A stretch of DNA of 64,000 bases from Caulobacteraceae bacterium (GTDB taxonomy: Bacteria > Pseudomonadota > Alphaproteobacteria > Caulobacterales > Caulobacteraceae), in contig CANESI010000007.1 in the NCBI GenBank assembly GCA_947441065.1, forward strand, positions 21,040 through 85,039, written 5' to 3'. Made by a program: the position numbers and the translations under genes. The notes beneath the pieces are model-generated. The model made no database searches. It saw only the letters and a list, made by a program, of their open reading frames with translations, and had not been told where the DNA came from. Of this stretch, positions 40,780 to 53,377 are shown in pieces. The stretch's first letter is position 1. Every line of letters begins with the position of its first letter.

Positions 40780-41052
40780 TTGGGGTCGTCACTTTCCAGA
40801 TCCGGGTCGCAAATTGAGTGGGTAGAATAGAGGATTAAAACCCTACCCTCTGTGTGACAAACCGCAAAGCGGCGATGGCTTCAAGTGCCCTCCGACATGT
40901 TGCGTGCGGTTTTTGCTGGCGCGAGTCTTTCTAGCGGTCCAAAAGCCTTGTCAGAGCCAGTGCGGGTTTGCGCCGGTCGTTGCGTCGTGTAGAAGTCGAG
41001 TTGCGTTCTTCCAGAACGTGGCGGGGGCGTCTTTTTCTAAGGGTGAAGGTTC

Positions 41053-42033
41053 GTGCTTCATAAAGCCTGGGGCCGTTGGCCTGTTGTCCTCGTTGCCCTC
41101 TGTGCCGCCTTGAGCGTTACAGCCTGCGCGGGAAAGCAAAAAAAGCCATCGATGGCCTATGAAGAGCGTCCGGTGGAACTGCTCTATGCCGTCGGCTCAG
41201 AACGTCTCGATTCGAAGATGTGGAACGAAGCGATCAACCTGTTTCGAGAGGTCGAGCGTCAGCATCCCTATTCGGAATGGTCGCGTCGCTCGATCCTGAT
41301 GACCGCCTATGCGCACTATCAAGGCAACCAATATGAGGAAGCCATTGGCGACGCAGACCGGTTCGTCTCGCTCTATCCTGGCAATCCCTCGGCGGCCTAT
41401 GCCTACTATCTGAAGGCCGTTTGCTATTTCGAACAGATCGTTGATGTGGGCCGTGACCAGGCCTCGACCGAGCAGGCCTTGGCGGCCTTGCGCGAGGTGG
41501 TTCAGCGTTATCCCCGTTCCGAATATGCCGCTGACGCCCGTTTGAAGATCGACATGGTCAATGACCAGTTGGCTGGCAAGGAAATGTCAGTTGGCCGCTG
41601 GTATCTTCGCAATGGCGAGACCTTGGCCTCTATCGGTCGGTTCCGGATGGTCATTGATCGCTATCAGACCACGTCCCACACGCCAGAAGCGCTCTACCGC
41701 TTGGTGGAGGCCTATCTGACCGTCGGCTTGATCGATGAGGCCAAGCGTAATGCCGCTGTTCTCGGTCACAATTTCCCGGGCGATGTCTGGTATTCCGATG
41801 CTTACAAGCTGATGGAAGGCAAGGGCGTGCGCCCCGCCCTGACCCCAGAAGCCCGCAGCAAGGGCCTTGGCGGTATCTTCTTTAACCGCAAGCAGCAACT
41901 GACGGCAGCTGCGACCGAAAAGGGTCCGCCACCGCCGGAATCGGGTTCGCCCGACAAAGAGATTACCCCTGCAGGCCCCGTGCCCCAGACCAAGAAGAAA
42001 AGGCGCTGGTTCGGACTGTTCGGTAAGGATTGA
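41053..42033 (+). CDS. bamD: Outer membrane assembly lipoprotein BamD
   Basis: Lipobox LSVTACAG; TPR region ELLYAVGSERLDSKMWNEAINLFREVERQHPYSEWS. Confidence 0.94.
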   Translation: MLHKAWGRWPVVLVALCAALSVTACAGKQKKPSMAYEERPVELLYAVGSERLDSKMWNEAINLFREVERQHPYSEWSRRSILMTAYAHYQGNQYEEAIGDADRFVSLYPGNPSAAYAYYLKAVCYFEQIVDVGRDQASTEQALAALREVVQRYPRSEYAADARLKIDMVNDQLAGKEMSVGRWYLRNGETLASIGRFRMVIDRYQTTSHTPEALYRLVEAYLTVGLIDEAKRNAAVLGHNFPGDVWYSDAYKLMEGKGVRPALTPEARSKGLGGIFFNRKQQLTAAATEKGPPPPESGSPDKEITPAGPVPQTKKKRRWFGLFGKD

Positions 42034-42091
42034 GCCGAACCGCCATGATCTTGATCGCCGCCGATTGGCAGAATCAGCCCAGAGTGGCGGA

Positions 42092-43792
42092 ATGCTGACG
42101 GCGCTGATCATAAGAGACGTGGTCCTCATCGAAAGTCTGGACCTGACGGTGGGCCCAGGCTTGACCGCGCTTACCGGTGAGACCGGGGCGGGCAAATCGA
42201 TCATTCTCGATGCCTTGGGCTTGGCCACGGGGGCCAGAGCCGACGCAGGCCTTGTGCGTCGCGGCGCGGCCCAAGCGGTGGTCACCGCCATTTTCGATCT
42301 GCCCTCAGCCCATGCGGTTTGGCCGGTCCTTGAGGAGAAGGGCCTGACCTCTTCACCCGGGGAGGAGTTGATCCTTCGCCGTGTCCTCAGTGCCGACGGT
42401 CGCTCCCGCGCCTTTATCAATGATCAGGCCGCCAGTGTCGGGGTGCTGAAAGAGTTGGGCAATCTCCTGCTTGAGGTTCACGGCCAGCACGAGACTGTTG
42501 GCCTGCTCGATCCGCGCAATCATCGGCCCCTTCTCGACCATTTTGGGGGGTGTCGTCCGCTGGTGCTGGCCTGTTCGCAAGCCTGGGAGGGGTGGCGTCA
42601 AGCGCGTCAAGCGCTCGAACAGCTGCGCGAGACCACGCAAAAGGCAGCCGCCGATATTGAAGAGATTAGCCTTCGTTTGGCCGAGCTCGATCTTCTTGCC
42701 CCTATGCGGGGCGAAGAAACCGAACTGGCAGGGCAGCGGGCCTTGTTGGGATCGGCCGAAAAGGCCCTTACCGATATCGCCGCCGCGCGAGAGGGTCTGG
42801 CCGCAGACGCCTTGGCCAATCGCCTCGCCCAAGCCTTTCGGGCGCTGGAGCGGGCGCGCGAGCGGGCGCTGCAGTCCGGGGCGGCCAACGACAGTCTTGC
42901 CGTTCTGCGCCTGACCGACGCGGCCAACGCCGTTGATCGGGCCTTGGTCGAGACCCAAGAGGCGGCTTCGGCCATTGATGCCGCCGCCAATGAATTTGAT
43001 TTTGAGCCTGACCAGCTGGAAAAGGCCGAAGAGCGCCTCTTTGCCCTGCGCGCCATGGCCCGCAAGCTGAACCTGACGGTCGAGGATCTTCCCGGGGCTC
43101 GGCTGTCGATGGCGCAGACCTTGCGCAATATTGAATCTGCCGATGAGGCCCTGCGCTTGGCCGATGCCAAGGCGGCTGCGGCTCGTAGTGCCTATCTCGC
43201 TGCAGCCTCTGACCTGACCGCCGCGCGGATCAAGGCCGGGCAGGCCTTGGCCCTCGCCGTTGAGGCTGAACTTGCGCCCCTGAAGCTGGACAAGGCGCGG
43301 TTTCGGGTCGCGGTTGAGCCTCTGGCCGAGGATCGCTGTGGTCCGGCCGGGGCCGACCGGATCGAATTTGAAGTCATGACCAATCCGGGCGCGCCCTTTG
43401 GCGGCTTGGGCGTCATTGCCTCTGGCGGCGAGTTGGCGCGCTTTGCCTTGGCGCTCAAGGCGGCGCTGGCCGGTCGGATGGATCAGGACCAGCCGCTGAT
43501 GATCTTTGACGAGGTCGATCAGGGCGTCGGCGGGGCCGTCGCCGATGCGGTGGGCCTGCGCCTTCGCCGGTTGGCCAGCAGCGCTCAGGTTCTGGTCGTC
43601 ACCCACAGCCCCCAGGTCGCCGCCCGCGCCAATGCCCACTGGCGCGTTGCAAAATCTGGCGATGGGGCAGCCGTCGCGACCAGCCTCGACATTCTAAACC
43701 CCACCGACCGCGAAGAAGAGCTGGCCCGCATGCTGTCCGGCGCCGCCGTCACCGAAGCCGCCCGTGCTGCTGCGCGGGCCCTGATGGGCTAA
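42092..43792 (+). CDS. recN: DNA repair protein RecN
   Basis: MLTALIIRDVVLIESLDL; GETGAGKSIILDAL; FDEVDQGVGGAVADAVG; VLVVTHSPQVAA. Confidence 0.97.
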   Translation: MLTALIIRDVVLIESLDLTVGPGLTALTGETGAGKSIILDALGLATGARADAGLVRRGAAQAVVTAIFDLPSAHAVWPVLEEKGLTSSPGEELILRRVLSADGRSRAFINDQAASVGVLKELGNLLLEVHGQHETVGLLDPRNHRPLLDHFGGCRPLVLACSQAWEGWRQARQALEQLRETTQKAAADIEEISLRLAELDLLAPMRGEETELAGQRALLGSAEKALTDIAAAREGLAADALANRLAQAFRALERARERALQSGAANDSLAVLRLTDAANAVDRALVETQEAASAIDAAANEFDFEPDQLEKAEERLFALRAMARKLNLTVEDLPGARLSMAQTLRNIESADEALRLADAKAAAARSAYLAAASDLTAARIKAGQALALAVEAELAPLKLDKARFRVAVEPLAEDRCGPAGADRIEFEVMTNPGAPFGGLGVIASGGELARFALALKAALAGRMDQDQPLMIFDEVDQGVGGAVADAVGLRLRRLASSAQVLVVTHSPQVAARANAHWRVAKSGDGAAVATSLDILNPTDREEELARMLSGAAVTEAARAAARALMG

Positions 43793-43800
43793 CCCCACCT

Positions 43801-43931
43801 GCGTCATTGCGAGCATAGCGAAGCAACCTAGGGGACTGGGCTGGATCGTTGGGTGTTGTGGTGATGGGTTACGCGTTCGATGGCACCCCGTCCCCTGGGT
43901 TGCTTCGGTGCTTTGCACCTCGCAATGACGC
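43801..43931. repeat. MITE/REP-like palindromic element, copy 1
   Basis: Terminal arms GCGTCATTGCGAG / CTCGCAATGACGC; near-identical to copy 2. Confidence 0.88.
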
Positions 43932-44045
43932 GGTGGAGGGGGCGGTATTTTGCGGGGTAGATTAAGAAGCTTCGTTAAAAGTCGAGTTGGGACAAAACAT
44001 CATTTCTTCTATCCTGTCTCTGTGCAACGGGCAGCGAGTATCAAG

Positions 44046-44468
44046 ATGACTTGGGCAAAAGATCGGTTGGATGCGCTTAAGGCCGGAGCTGCTCTGCCTC
44101 CCGTCGTACAGACCCTTGGCTTGGGAAGTCTAGAAGACTGGGGAGATGGCTGGGTGAAGAAACGATGGGAGCCCAAGCCAGAGTTGCTTAACAGCGACGG
44201 CTCTATGTTTGGGGGATATATCGCCGCCCTCGCCGATCAAGCGATAGCCTTCGCCGCGATGACAGTCGTTCCTGCAGATCGGATTTTTCGAACGGTGAAC
44301 CTGCAGATACAGTTTCTGCGGCTAGGGCGGGCTCACGACCTGCTGATAGAGGCACGTATCATTGCTCAAACACGCCAATTGATCAGCTGCCGAGCAGAGT
44401 TTCGACGAGAGGATGGCGAACTGATCGCTGAAGCCACAGGGCAGCAGTTGGTCGCCCCTCCGCAGTGA
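44046..44468 (+). CDS. PaaI-family thioesterase
   Basis: NSDGSMFGGYIAALADQAIAFAAMTVVPADRIFRTVNLQIQFLR; start at 44046 preferred over 43950. Confidence 0.8.
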   Translation: MTWAKDRLDALKAGAALPPVVQTLGLGSLEDWGDGWVKKRWEPKPELLNSDGSMFGGYIAALADQAIAFAAMTVVPADRIFRTVNLQIQFLRLGRAHDLLIEARIIAQTRQLISCRAEFRREDGELIAEATGQQLVAPPQ

Positions 44469-44533
44469 CGCTGGGGTGGGGCTGTGGTTGAACTATTTAC
44501 AGCAGTGTTTTGAGGGCACGCTCCCCCCCATCC

Positions 44534-44668
44534 GCGTCATTGCGAGCGCAGCGAAGCAACCTAGGGGACTGGGCTGGATCGTTGGGTGTTGTGGTGATGG
44601 ATGGTTTTCGCGTTCGACGGAGCCCAGTCCCCTAGGTTGCTTCGGTGCTCTGCACCTCGCAATGACGC
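44534..44668. repeat. MITE/REP-like palindromic element, copy 2
   Basis: Arms GCGTCATTGCGAG / CTCGCAATGACGC plus perfect 22-bp internal arms AAGCAACCTAGGGGACTGGGCT / AGCCCAGTCCCCTAGGTTGCTT. Confidence 0.9.
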
Positions 44669-44737
44669 GGTGGAGGGGTGGTGTTTAAATCTATTTAAGA
44701 TGGTATTTTGGGGCTCCAATCGAAACGGAGCGCTGCC

Positions 44738-45025
44738 ATGTCCATACCCACGGTCTACATCATGGCCAGTCGCCGCAATGGTACCCTCTATACTGGCGTG
44801 ACATCAGATCTGGCGCGGCGGGCTTATGAGCATCGTGAGGGATTGATTTCGGGATTTACCAAGCAGCATCGATGCCGATTGCTCGTTTGGTATGAGGGTC
44901 ACGAAACCATGCCCCATGCGATAGCCCGAGAGAAACAGATCAAGGGCGGATCGCGGCAGGCGAAAATAGGCCTGATTGAAACGATCAATCCTCAATGGCA
45001 TGACCTCTATCAGACCCTCGCCTGA
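44738..45025 (+). CDS. GIY-YIG nuclease family protein
   Basis: PTVYIMASRRNGTLYTGVTSDLARRAYEHREG...KIGLIETINPQWHDLYQ. Confidence 0.92.
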   Translation: MSIPTVYIMASRRNGTLYTGVTSDLARRAYEHREGLISGFTKQHRCRLLVWYEGHETMPHAIAREKQIKGGSRQAKIGLIETINPQWHDLYQTLA

Positions 45026-45068
45026 TCCCCCCGTAACAAAGCTTTCGAATCCCCGTCAGGGTCGGTAA

Positions 45069-47657
<2,589 letters not shown>

Positions 47658-47732
47658 GCCGAGGCGGTCAAACCACCTGATTGGTTGACGCCGCACCACG
47701 GAGCCTGTCCAATCTGGCAAAATAGGTCAGGG

Positions 47733-49487
47733 ATGGATATGAAGCTCCAAGGTTCAGTTTTCGGCAGCGCGTTGGTCGCTTTGATGATGGTGGGCGTGGG
47801 CACGGCCCAGGCCAAGCCTTCGGGTCCTTCCGACATTATCTATTCGGGCGGCGACATCATCACCGTCGATCCGGCCAATCCCTCGCCCCAAGCTGTCGCG
47901 GTCAAGGACGGGCGGATCGTCGCCGTGGGCCGTCGCAAGGCGGTTGAGAAGGCTTGGCGCGGGCCTAAGACCCAGATGACCGATCTGGCGGGCAAGACCC
48001 TGATGCCCGGCTTTATCGATCCCCATTCTCACTTGGCTCAGCAGGTCCCGCGCTGGGGCGTGCCGACGCTCAGTCCGCCGCCGGTCGGAGATGTGACCTC
48101 GATCGCGGACATTGTGGTCAAACTTAAGGCCTATATTGCCGACAACAAGATCCCAGCGGGAACGCCGATCTTGGCCATGGGCTATGACGACTCCCTGCTC
48201 AAGGAGGGGCACCACCCGACCGCCGCTGAGCTAGACCCCATCTCCAGCGAGCACCCTATCGCCTTGCTGCACCAGTCCGGTCACCTCGGCGCGGTCAATA
48301 CGGCCATGCTGGCCCTGATGGGCTATACCAAAGCCACGCCCAACCCACCGGGCGGCGTCATTCGCCGCACCGCGCAGGGCGACCCCGATGGGGTGCTGGA
48401 AGAGTTGGCCCTCATGCCCCTTCTGCGTCTGACGCCGCCCAAGCCGTTGGATGAGCAGATCAAGACCTTGGGTCAGGTTCAGGCCTTCTATGCCAGCCTC
48501 GGTATCACGACCGCTCAAGAGGGGATCGCCAGCACGGGTGATACGGCCCTGTTGCAGGCTGCGGCCAGTCGCAAGGCCCTGATCCTCGATCTTGTCTCCT
48601 ATGCCCGTTGGGATGGTCTGAAGGACCTGACCTGCGAGGGTGGCAAGCCGATGATCGTCCCGAATCAGGGGGAGCCCTTGGCTATAGGGGCCTATCAAAA
48701 CCGCTTGCGCATCGGCGGGGTTAAGTTGACCGGGGATGGCTCACCGCAGGGTAAGACCGCCTATCTGACAGCCCCCTATGTCCATCCGCCGCACGGCTTG
48801 CCGGACGACTATCGCGGCTATCCTGTTGCGACGACGGCCGCTGCGGATCAATGGTTTGCCGCTGGCGCACGATGCAAGGTTCAGATCCTGTTCCATGCCA
48901 ATGGTGATGCCGCTGCCGATTCTATGCTGGCCTCTGTGGCCAAGGCTGAGGCGCAATATGGCAAGAGTGACGTTCATCCCGTCATGATCCACGCCCAGAT
49001 GATCCGCCATGATCAGGTGGACAGGATGGCCGCCCTTGGGATCATTCCCAGCTTCTTTACTGAGCACACCTTCTTTTGGGGGGACTGGCATATTAACGAG
49101 ACCGTCGGCCAAAAGCGGGCCTTCGGTATGAGCCCGACCGGCTATGCCCTGTCCAAAGGGATGAAGTTCACCATCCATACGGATGCACCGGTTCTGCCAC
49201 CCAATCACCTGACGGCCATCTGGACCGCTGTGAACCGGGTCAGCCGTTCTGGCGTCGTGGTTGGACCCAATGAGCGGATTTCGGTGATGGAGGCGATCAA
49301 GGCTGTCACCATCAATGCGGCTTACCAATATGGCGAGCAGGCCCAGAAAGGGTCGATCACGCCGGGCAAGCTGGCCGATCTGATCATCCTCGATCAGGAC
49401 CCGCTCAAGGTCGCGCCCATGGCCATCAAGGACATCAAGGTCATTGAAACGATCAAAGAGGGCCAAACGATCTTCAAGAGACCCTAG
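47733..49487 (+). CDS. Amidohydrolase family protein (YtcJ-like), secreted
   Basis: Signal peptide; LMPGFIDPHSHLAQQ; KFTIHTDAPVLPPNHLTAIWTAV; start at 47733 preferred. Confidence 0.9.
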   Translation: MDMKLQGSVFGSALVALMMVGVGTAQAKPSGPSDIIYSGGDIITVDPANPSPQAVAVKDGRIVAVGRRKAVEKAWRGPKTQMTDLAGKTLMPGFIDPHSHLAQQVPRWGVPTLSPPPVGDVTSIADIVVKLKAYIADNKIPAGTPILAMGYDDSLLKEGHHPTAAELDPISSEHPIALLHQSGHLGAVNTAMLALMGYTKATPNPPGGVIRRTAQGDPDGVLEELALMPLLRLTPPKPLDEQIKTLGQVQAFYASLGITTAQEGIASTGDTALLQAAASRKALILDLVSYARWDGLKDLTCEGGKPMIVPNQGEPLAIGAYQNRLRIGGVKLTGDGSPQGKTAYLTAPYVHPPHGLPDDYRGYPVATTAAADQWFAAGARCKVQILFHANGDAAADSMLASVAKAEAQYGKSDVHPVMIHAQMIRHDQVDRMAALGIIPSFFTEHTFFWGDWHINETVGQKRAFGMSPTGYALSKGMKFTIHTDAPVLPPNHLTAIWTAVNRVSRSGVVVGPNERISVMEAIKAVTINAAYQYGEQAQKGSITPGKLADLIILDQDPLKVAPMAIKDIKVIETIKEGQTIFKRP

Positions 49488-49611
49488 CAAAGGCCGCATG
49501 CCGCAGGGACAGGCTTTACCGCGCCTCATGTCGGGGGCACGATAGAGTCTGAACCAACCGCAATGAGGCCGAGTATCAACAATCGGTCACCGGTTCGTCG
49601 GGAGATGAAAC

Positions 49612-50847
49612 ATGTCGATTGATTTCGAAATTCCAGAAGATGCCAAGGCCGTTCGTGAGCGGGTCCGTCAGTGGGTCCATGATGAGTGTATTCCAGCCGA
49701 AGAACGCCTCGCAGCGGGTGCCGACTACAAGTCCCTGTTGAAGGAACTGCGGGCCAAGGCGCGCGCGCAGGGTCTGTGGCTTCCCTTCATTCCGCTCGCC
49801 GATGGCGGCATGGGCCTAGGCCCTCTGGCCAATGCCCTGGTGCAGATGGAACTGGGCGAGAGCCATCTCGGTGCCCTGTCCATGAACAGCCAAGGTCCAG
49901 ATGATGCGACCATGCTGACCCTTCTGGCCCACGGCACGCCCTTTCAGAAGGAAAAGTACCTCAAGCCCCTGTTCAATGGCGACAAGCGGGTCTGCTATTC
50001 GATGACCGAAAAGGCTGCCGGTGCCGATGCGACCGGTATGCAGACCACGGCGGTCAAGGACGGCAAGGGCAACTACGTCCTCAATGGCGAAAAGTGGTTT
50101 TCGTCAGCGGCGACGGCGGCAGATATCGCCGTAGTCATGGCCCTGACCAATCCAGAAGCGCCGCGCCATCAGCGCTATTCGACCTTCATTGTTGAGCTGC
50201 CCAATCCCGGCTATCGCATCATTCGCGATATTCCGACCATGGCTGCGCACGGCCCCCTGACCTCGATCATGGGCGGCGGTCACTCCGAGATCGAGATTAA
50301 GGATCTGGTCGTCCCGGCTGAAAACCTGCTCGGCGGCGAGGGTAATGGCTTCAATATGGGTCAGCATCGTCTGGCCTATGGGCGTCTGCGTCACGGCATG
50401 CACAATGTCGCCATGGCGCAGCGGGCTCTGGACCTTGCCACGGCCCATGTTACCCAGCGCTCGACCTTCGGCAGTCTCCTGTCGGACCGTCAGGGCGTTC
50501 AGTGGATGCTGGCTGACTGCGCCAGCGAGCTCTATATGGCGCGCCTGATGCTGCTCCACATCGCCTACAAGGCTGAAAAGGGCATGGACCTGCGGCAGGA
50601 AAACTCCATCGCTAAGGTGTTCCTCGCCCATATGGTGCACAAGGTGGTTGATACGGCCATCCAGCTTCACGGCGCGCTGGGCTATAGCCACGATACGCCG
50701 CTGGCCCGCTGGTATACCCACATCCGCTCACAGCGCTTGGTCGATGGACCCGACGAGGTCCACCGCTGGACCGTGGGCCGCAACGTTATCCGCGCCTACC
50801 AGAAGTTCGGCACCACGGCCTCTGCCGCTGGCGGTGACCTGATCTAA
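49612..50847 (+). CDS. Acyl-CoA dehydrogenase family protein
   Basis: CYSMTEKAAGADATGMQTTAVKDG; LHGALGYSHDTPLARWYTHIRSQRLVDGPDEVHRWTVGRNVI. Confidence 0.95.
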   Translation: MSIDFEIPEDAKAVRERVRQWVHDECIPAEERLAAGADYKSLLKELRAKARAQGLWLPFIPLADGGMGLGPLANALVQMELGESHLGALSMNSQGPDDATMLTLLAHGTPFQKEKYLKPLFNGDKRVCYSMTEKAAGADATGMQTTAVKDGKGNYVLNGEKWFSSAATAADIAVVMALTNPEAPRHQRYSTFIVELPNPGYRIIRDIPTMAAHGPLTSIMGGGHSEIEIKDLVVPAENLLGGEGNGFNMGQHRLAYGRLRHGMHNVAMAQRALDLATAHVTQRSTFGSLLSDRQGVQWMLADCASELYMARLMLLHIAYKAEKGMDLRQENSIAKVFLAHMVHKVVDTAIQLHGALGYSHDTPLARWYTHIRSQRLVDGPDEVHRWTVGRNVIRAYQKFGTTASAAGGDLI

Positions 50848-50867
50848 ACCGAAGCCCCCCATCCCTA

Positions 50868-50895
50868 ACCCTTCCCCCTCAGAGGGGGGAAGGGA
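50868..50895. terminator. Inverted repeat between convergent genes (terminator or REP-like)
   Basis: cccttccccctc-aga-ggggggaaggg between convergent CDS. Confidence 0.5.
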
Positions 50896-50902
50896 ACTGG
50901 GG

Positions 50903-52216
50903 CTAGGCCTTGGCAGCCAGTTGGGCGGCGAGGTTGCTATCTTTGGTGATCAGGCGAGCTGACATCATGTGCGCAAAGACGGTGATGATATAGAACGGCA
51001 CCAGCGCCATCAGGCCATATTGCAGGGCTTGGACCCCATGCTCAGGCTTGAAGTGATCGGCCACCAGACCGACATAGAGCGGACCGCCACCCAGACCGAT
51101 CAGGTTTAGCAAGAATAGCAAGATCGCCCCGGAGGTCCCGCGCTGGGCAGGCTGAACAGCGTTCTGCACAACCGTAATGGCGGGGGCCAGATAGACCGTG
51201 CCCATGATGACCGGGATGATAAGGAAGATCATGCCAAGCTGCCAAGTCGGGGCCATCAGGAACCCAATATAGAAGGGAAGACTGACCACGAAGGCCGCTG
51301 CGGGCACCAAGGCATAGGCCGCCCGGTTTAACTTGGCCAACCGATCGACAATCCAGCCGCTGGCAAAGGTCCCGATCCCGCCGCCGAGGGCGTTGAGCGC
51401 GCTCCACCAGATGGCAATTTCCGACAGGGTCATGTTCCGATTGCTGATCAGATAGGCGGGCACAGTGTTCAAGATGGCATAGCCCACAAAGGCCGTCAGA
51501 CCGGCAGCGACGGCGGTCATCACCAGGGTTGGGTTTTGAAAGAAGGAGGCAATGGCGGTGGTGAGCGGCACGCTGGCTTCATGCTCGGTCTTGCCTTCAG
51601 CCATGACGTCCATACGCCCCCGCTTGGGCTCGCGCACGATCAGCACGAGGGCAATGGCCAGCAAAACGCCTGGAATACCCACGGCCAAGAAAGCCGCGCG
51701 CCAGCCATAGAGGGCGGCAATCTGGGCGCCCGCTGCTGAACCAAGGGCGGTGCCGAATGGAACGCCCAAGGCATAGATGGCCAAGGCTCCGCCGCGCTTG
51801 TCCGGCGGGAAATAGTCGGAGATCAGCGAGTAGGAGGGCGGCGAACCCCCCGCTTCCCCAATGCCAACGCCAATCCGCGCGAGGGCCAGAGTGACGAAGT
51901 TGGTGGCCATGCCACAGGCCATCGAGAAAAGGCTCCATGTGGTCAGGGCCACCGCAATCAACCGAACCCGATGGGTCCGGTCTGCCAGCCAGGCCAGAGG
52001 GATGCCGAATGTGGTGTAGAAGAGGGCGAAGGATAGGCCGGTCAGCATGCCCATCTGGGTATAGCTGAGGTTCAGTTCCTCACGGATCGGCTCTGACAGG
52101 ATCGACAGGAGCTGTCGGTCGAGGAAATTGAAGGTGTAGACCACCATCAACAGGATCACGACACCGTAGCTATAGGCACCGACGCGCGGCGTCGTGCCGG
52201 TCTCTTGGTTACTCAT
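50903..52216 (-). CDS. MFS transporter
   Basis: 12-TM profile; NFLDRQLLSILSEPIREELNLSYTQMG; GVGIGEAGGSPPSYSLISDYFPPDKRG. Confidence 0.95.
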   Translation of the reverse strand: MSNQETGTTPRVGAYSYGVVILLMVVYTFNFLDRQLLSILSEPIREELNLSYTQMGMLTGLSFALFYTTFGIPLAWLADRTHRVRLIAVALTTWSLFSMACGMATNFVTLALARIGVGIGEAGGSPPSYSLISDYFPPDKRGGALAIYALGVPFGTALGSAAGAQIAALYGWRAAFLAVGIPGVLLAIALVLIVREPKRGRMDVMAEGKTEHEASVPLTTAIASFFQNPTLVMTAVAAGLTAFVGYAILNTVPAYLISNRNMTLSEIAIWWSALNALGGGIGTFASGWIVDRLAKLNRAAYALVPAAAFVVSLPFYIGFLMAPTWQLGMIFLIIPVIMGTVYLAPAITVVQNAVQPAQRGTSGAILLFLLNLIGLGGGPLYVGLVADHFKPEHGVQALQYGLMALVPFYIITVFAHMMSARLITKDSNLAAQLAAKA

Positions 52217-52327
52217 CTTCCCCCCATATGGCCTAAATCAGGCCGACCTCTGTTTGTCGAGGTTGCGGCAGGAGACTGGCACCAAATTGCCCAGCCCGCC
52301 AGTGGTCTAAGGCGGTCTTGTCGACGA

Positions 52328-53299
52328 TTAGGCCGCGGCGCGGAGCTGTTCGATAATGTCGGCAGGATAGGGGCTGTCGAACGCCTTAAGGCCGATAGAC
52401 TGGCGAATATCGTCCATAGACAGGTGCCAGACCTCTTCCCACGGCAGGGAGACCAAGGATGGCGCGCGGCGACCATGGGTCCAACCGGCCAAGATAATAT
52501 CCATCAGAAACGAGAAGGCCCCGGGATTGGGGGCGAGCGAGGTATTGATCGACACGACCGCGAGGAACACGGCCGAATAGCCATGGCCGCACTGGGCGAG
52601 CTGAAAGCCAGAAATCCCGACCTCGTGCAGGCTCGTCACCTCATAGCCGGCGAGCAGGTGGATCAGGTCGTGGGACTGTAGCATTCGCGTATTGATGAAG
52701 TCATGCGGCGCGGGCAGGTTGGCTAAGCCTAGGACATCACGGTCCAGCACCTCCAGATCGAAACTGTTGTCGATGATCTGATCATAGAAGGCGCGGCCAA
52801 GCGAGTTTGCGGGGCAGGCCTTGAGGGTCTCTAGGTCAAAGCGCGGCGGCAGGCCCTTGGCGGCGCTTTCGCGCACCATCGGATAGGTCAAATAGGATTG
52901 GCCAAGGCGCGGGCCATGCTCGGGCGGCAGCAGGGCCGAAAGGCCCGCCGTGCGGGTCGTGACCTCTAGGGCGCCGCTCATGGCGCCCGCCGCGCTGTCA
53001 TCGGCAAAGGACCAGAGGGCGGTCCAAAGGTCTGCGAGCTTGGCCGGATCGGCGGCATCTAGCTCGGGAATGGCGATAGCGGGGCCATTGACCGCCTCGC
53101 CAAACCAGCCTTCAGCGGCAGCGTCATAGGTGCGGGCCAAGGTCTCTGGCGTCAGGAAGGCCGCCCGCGCAAAGGCCGCCGCAAGGTCGCGGGGTTCACC
53201 GGTTCCAGCCTTGATTGATTGAGCCAAGGCCCGCACCTCATCAAAGCCCAGATCAAGGGTCACCGCCTGCTCAAAAGCCGTCGTGATCACTGCGTCCAT
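52328..53299 (-). CDS. COQ4-family protein
   Basis: HDLIHLLAGYEVTSLHE = HDxxH-x11-E metal-binding motif typical of Coq4. Confidence 0.85.
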   Translation of the reverse strand: MDAVITTAFEQAVTLDLGFDEVRALAQSIKAGTGEPRDLAAAFARAAFLTPETLARTYDAAAEGWFGEAVNGPAIAIPELDAADPAKLADLWTALWSFADDSAAGAMSGALEVTTRTAGLSALLPPEHGPRLGQSYLTYPMVRESAAKGLPPRFDLETLKACPANSLGRAFYDQIIDNSFDLEVLDRDVLGLANLPAPHDFINTRMLQSHDLIHLLAGYEVTSLHEVGISGFQLAQCGHGYSAVFLAVVSINTSLAPNPGAFSFLMDIILAGWTHGRRAPSLVSLPWEEVWHLSMDDIRQSIGLKAFDSPYPADIIEQLRAAA

Positions 53300-53377
53300 A
53301 ACCGGTTCCCTTTTGCGTGCCGCGTTGAACGCGGTCTCGTCTCGTACCCTAAGCGATCTTATCGGCTCTCGCCAAGC

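Noticed and set aside
42353-43639. 428-aa minus-strand ORF antisense to recN
   Set aside because: RecN motifs are clear on the plus strand; antisense product is low-complexity and unrecognisable.
43966-43985. TTAA-N9-TTAA near the thioesterase gene as a CtrA box
   Set aside because: Spacing is 9, not 7.
44685-44700. TTAA-N6-TTAA upstream of the GIY-YIG gene as a CtrA box
   Set aside because: Spacing is 6, not 7.
44738-45025. Homing endonuclease mobilising the mosaic ligA
   Set aside because: The small GIY-YIG proteins of this type (UvrC-like/YhbQ-like) are common stand-alone genes; no evidence of homing-endonuclease DNA-binding domain. Kept only as context.
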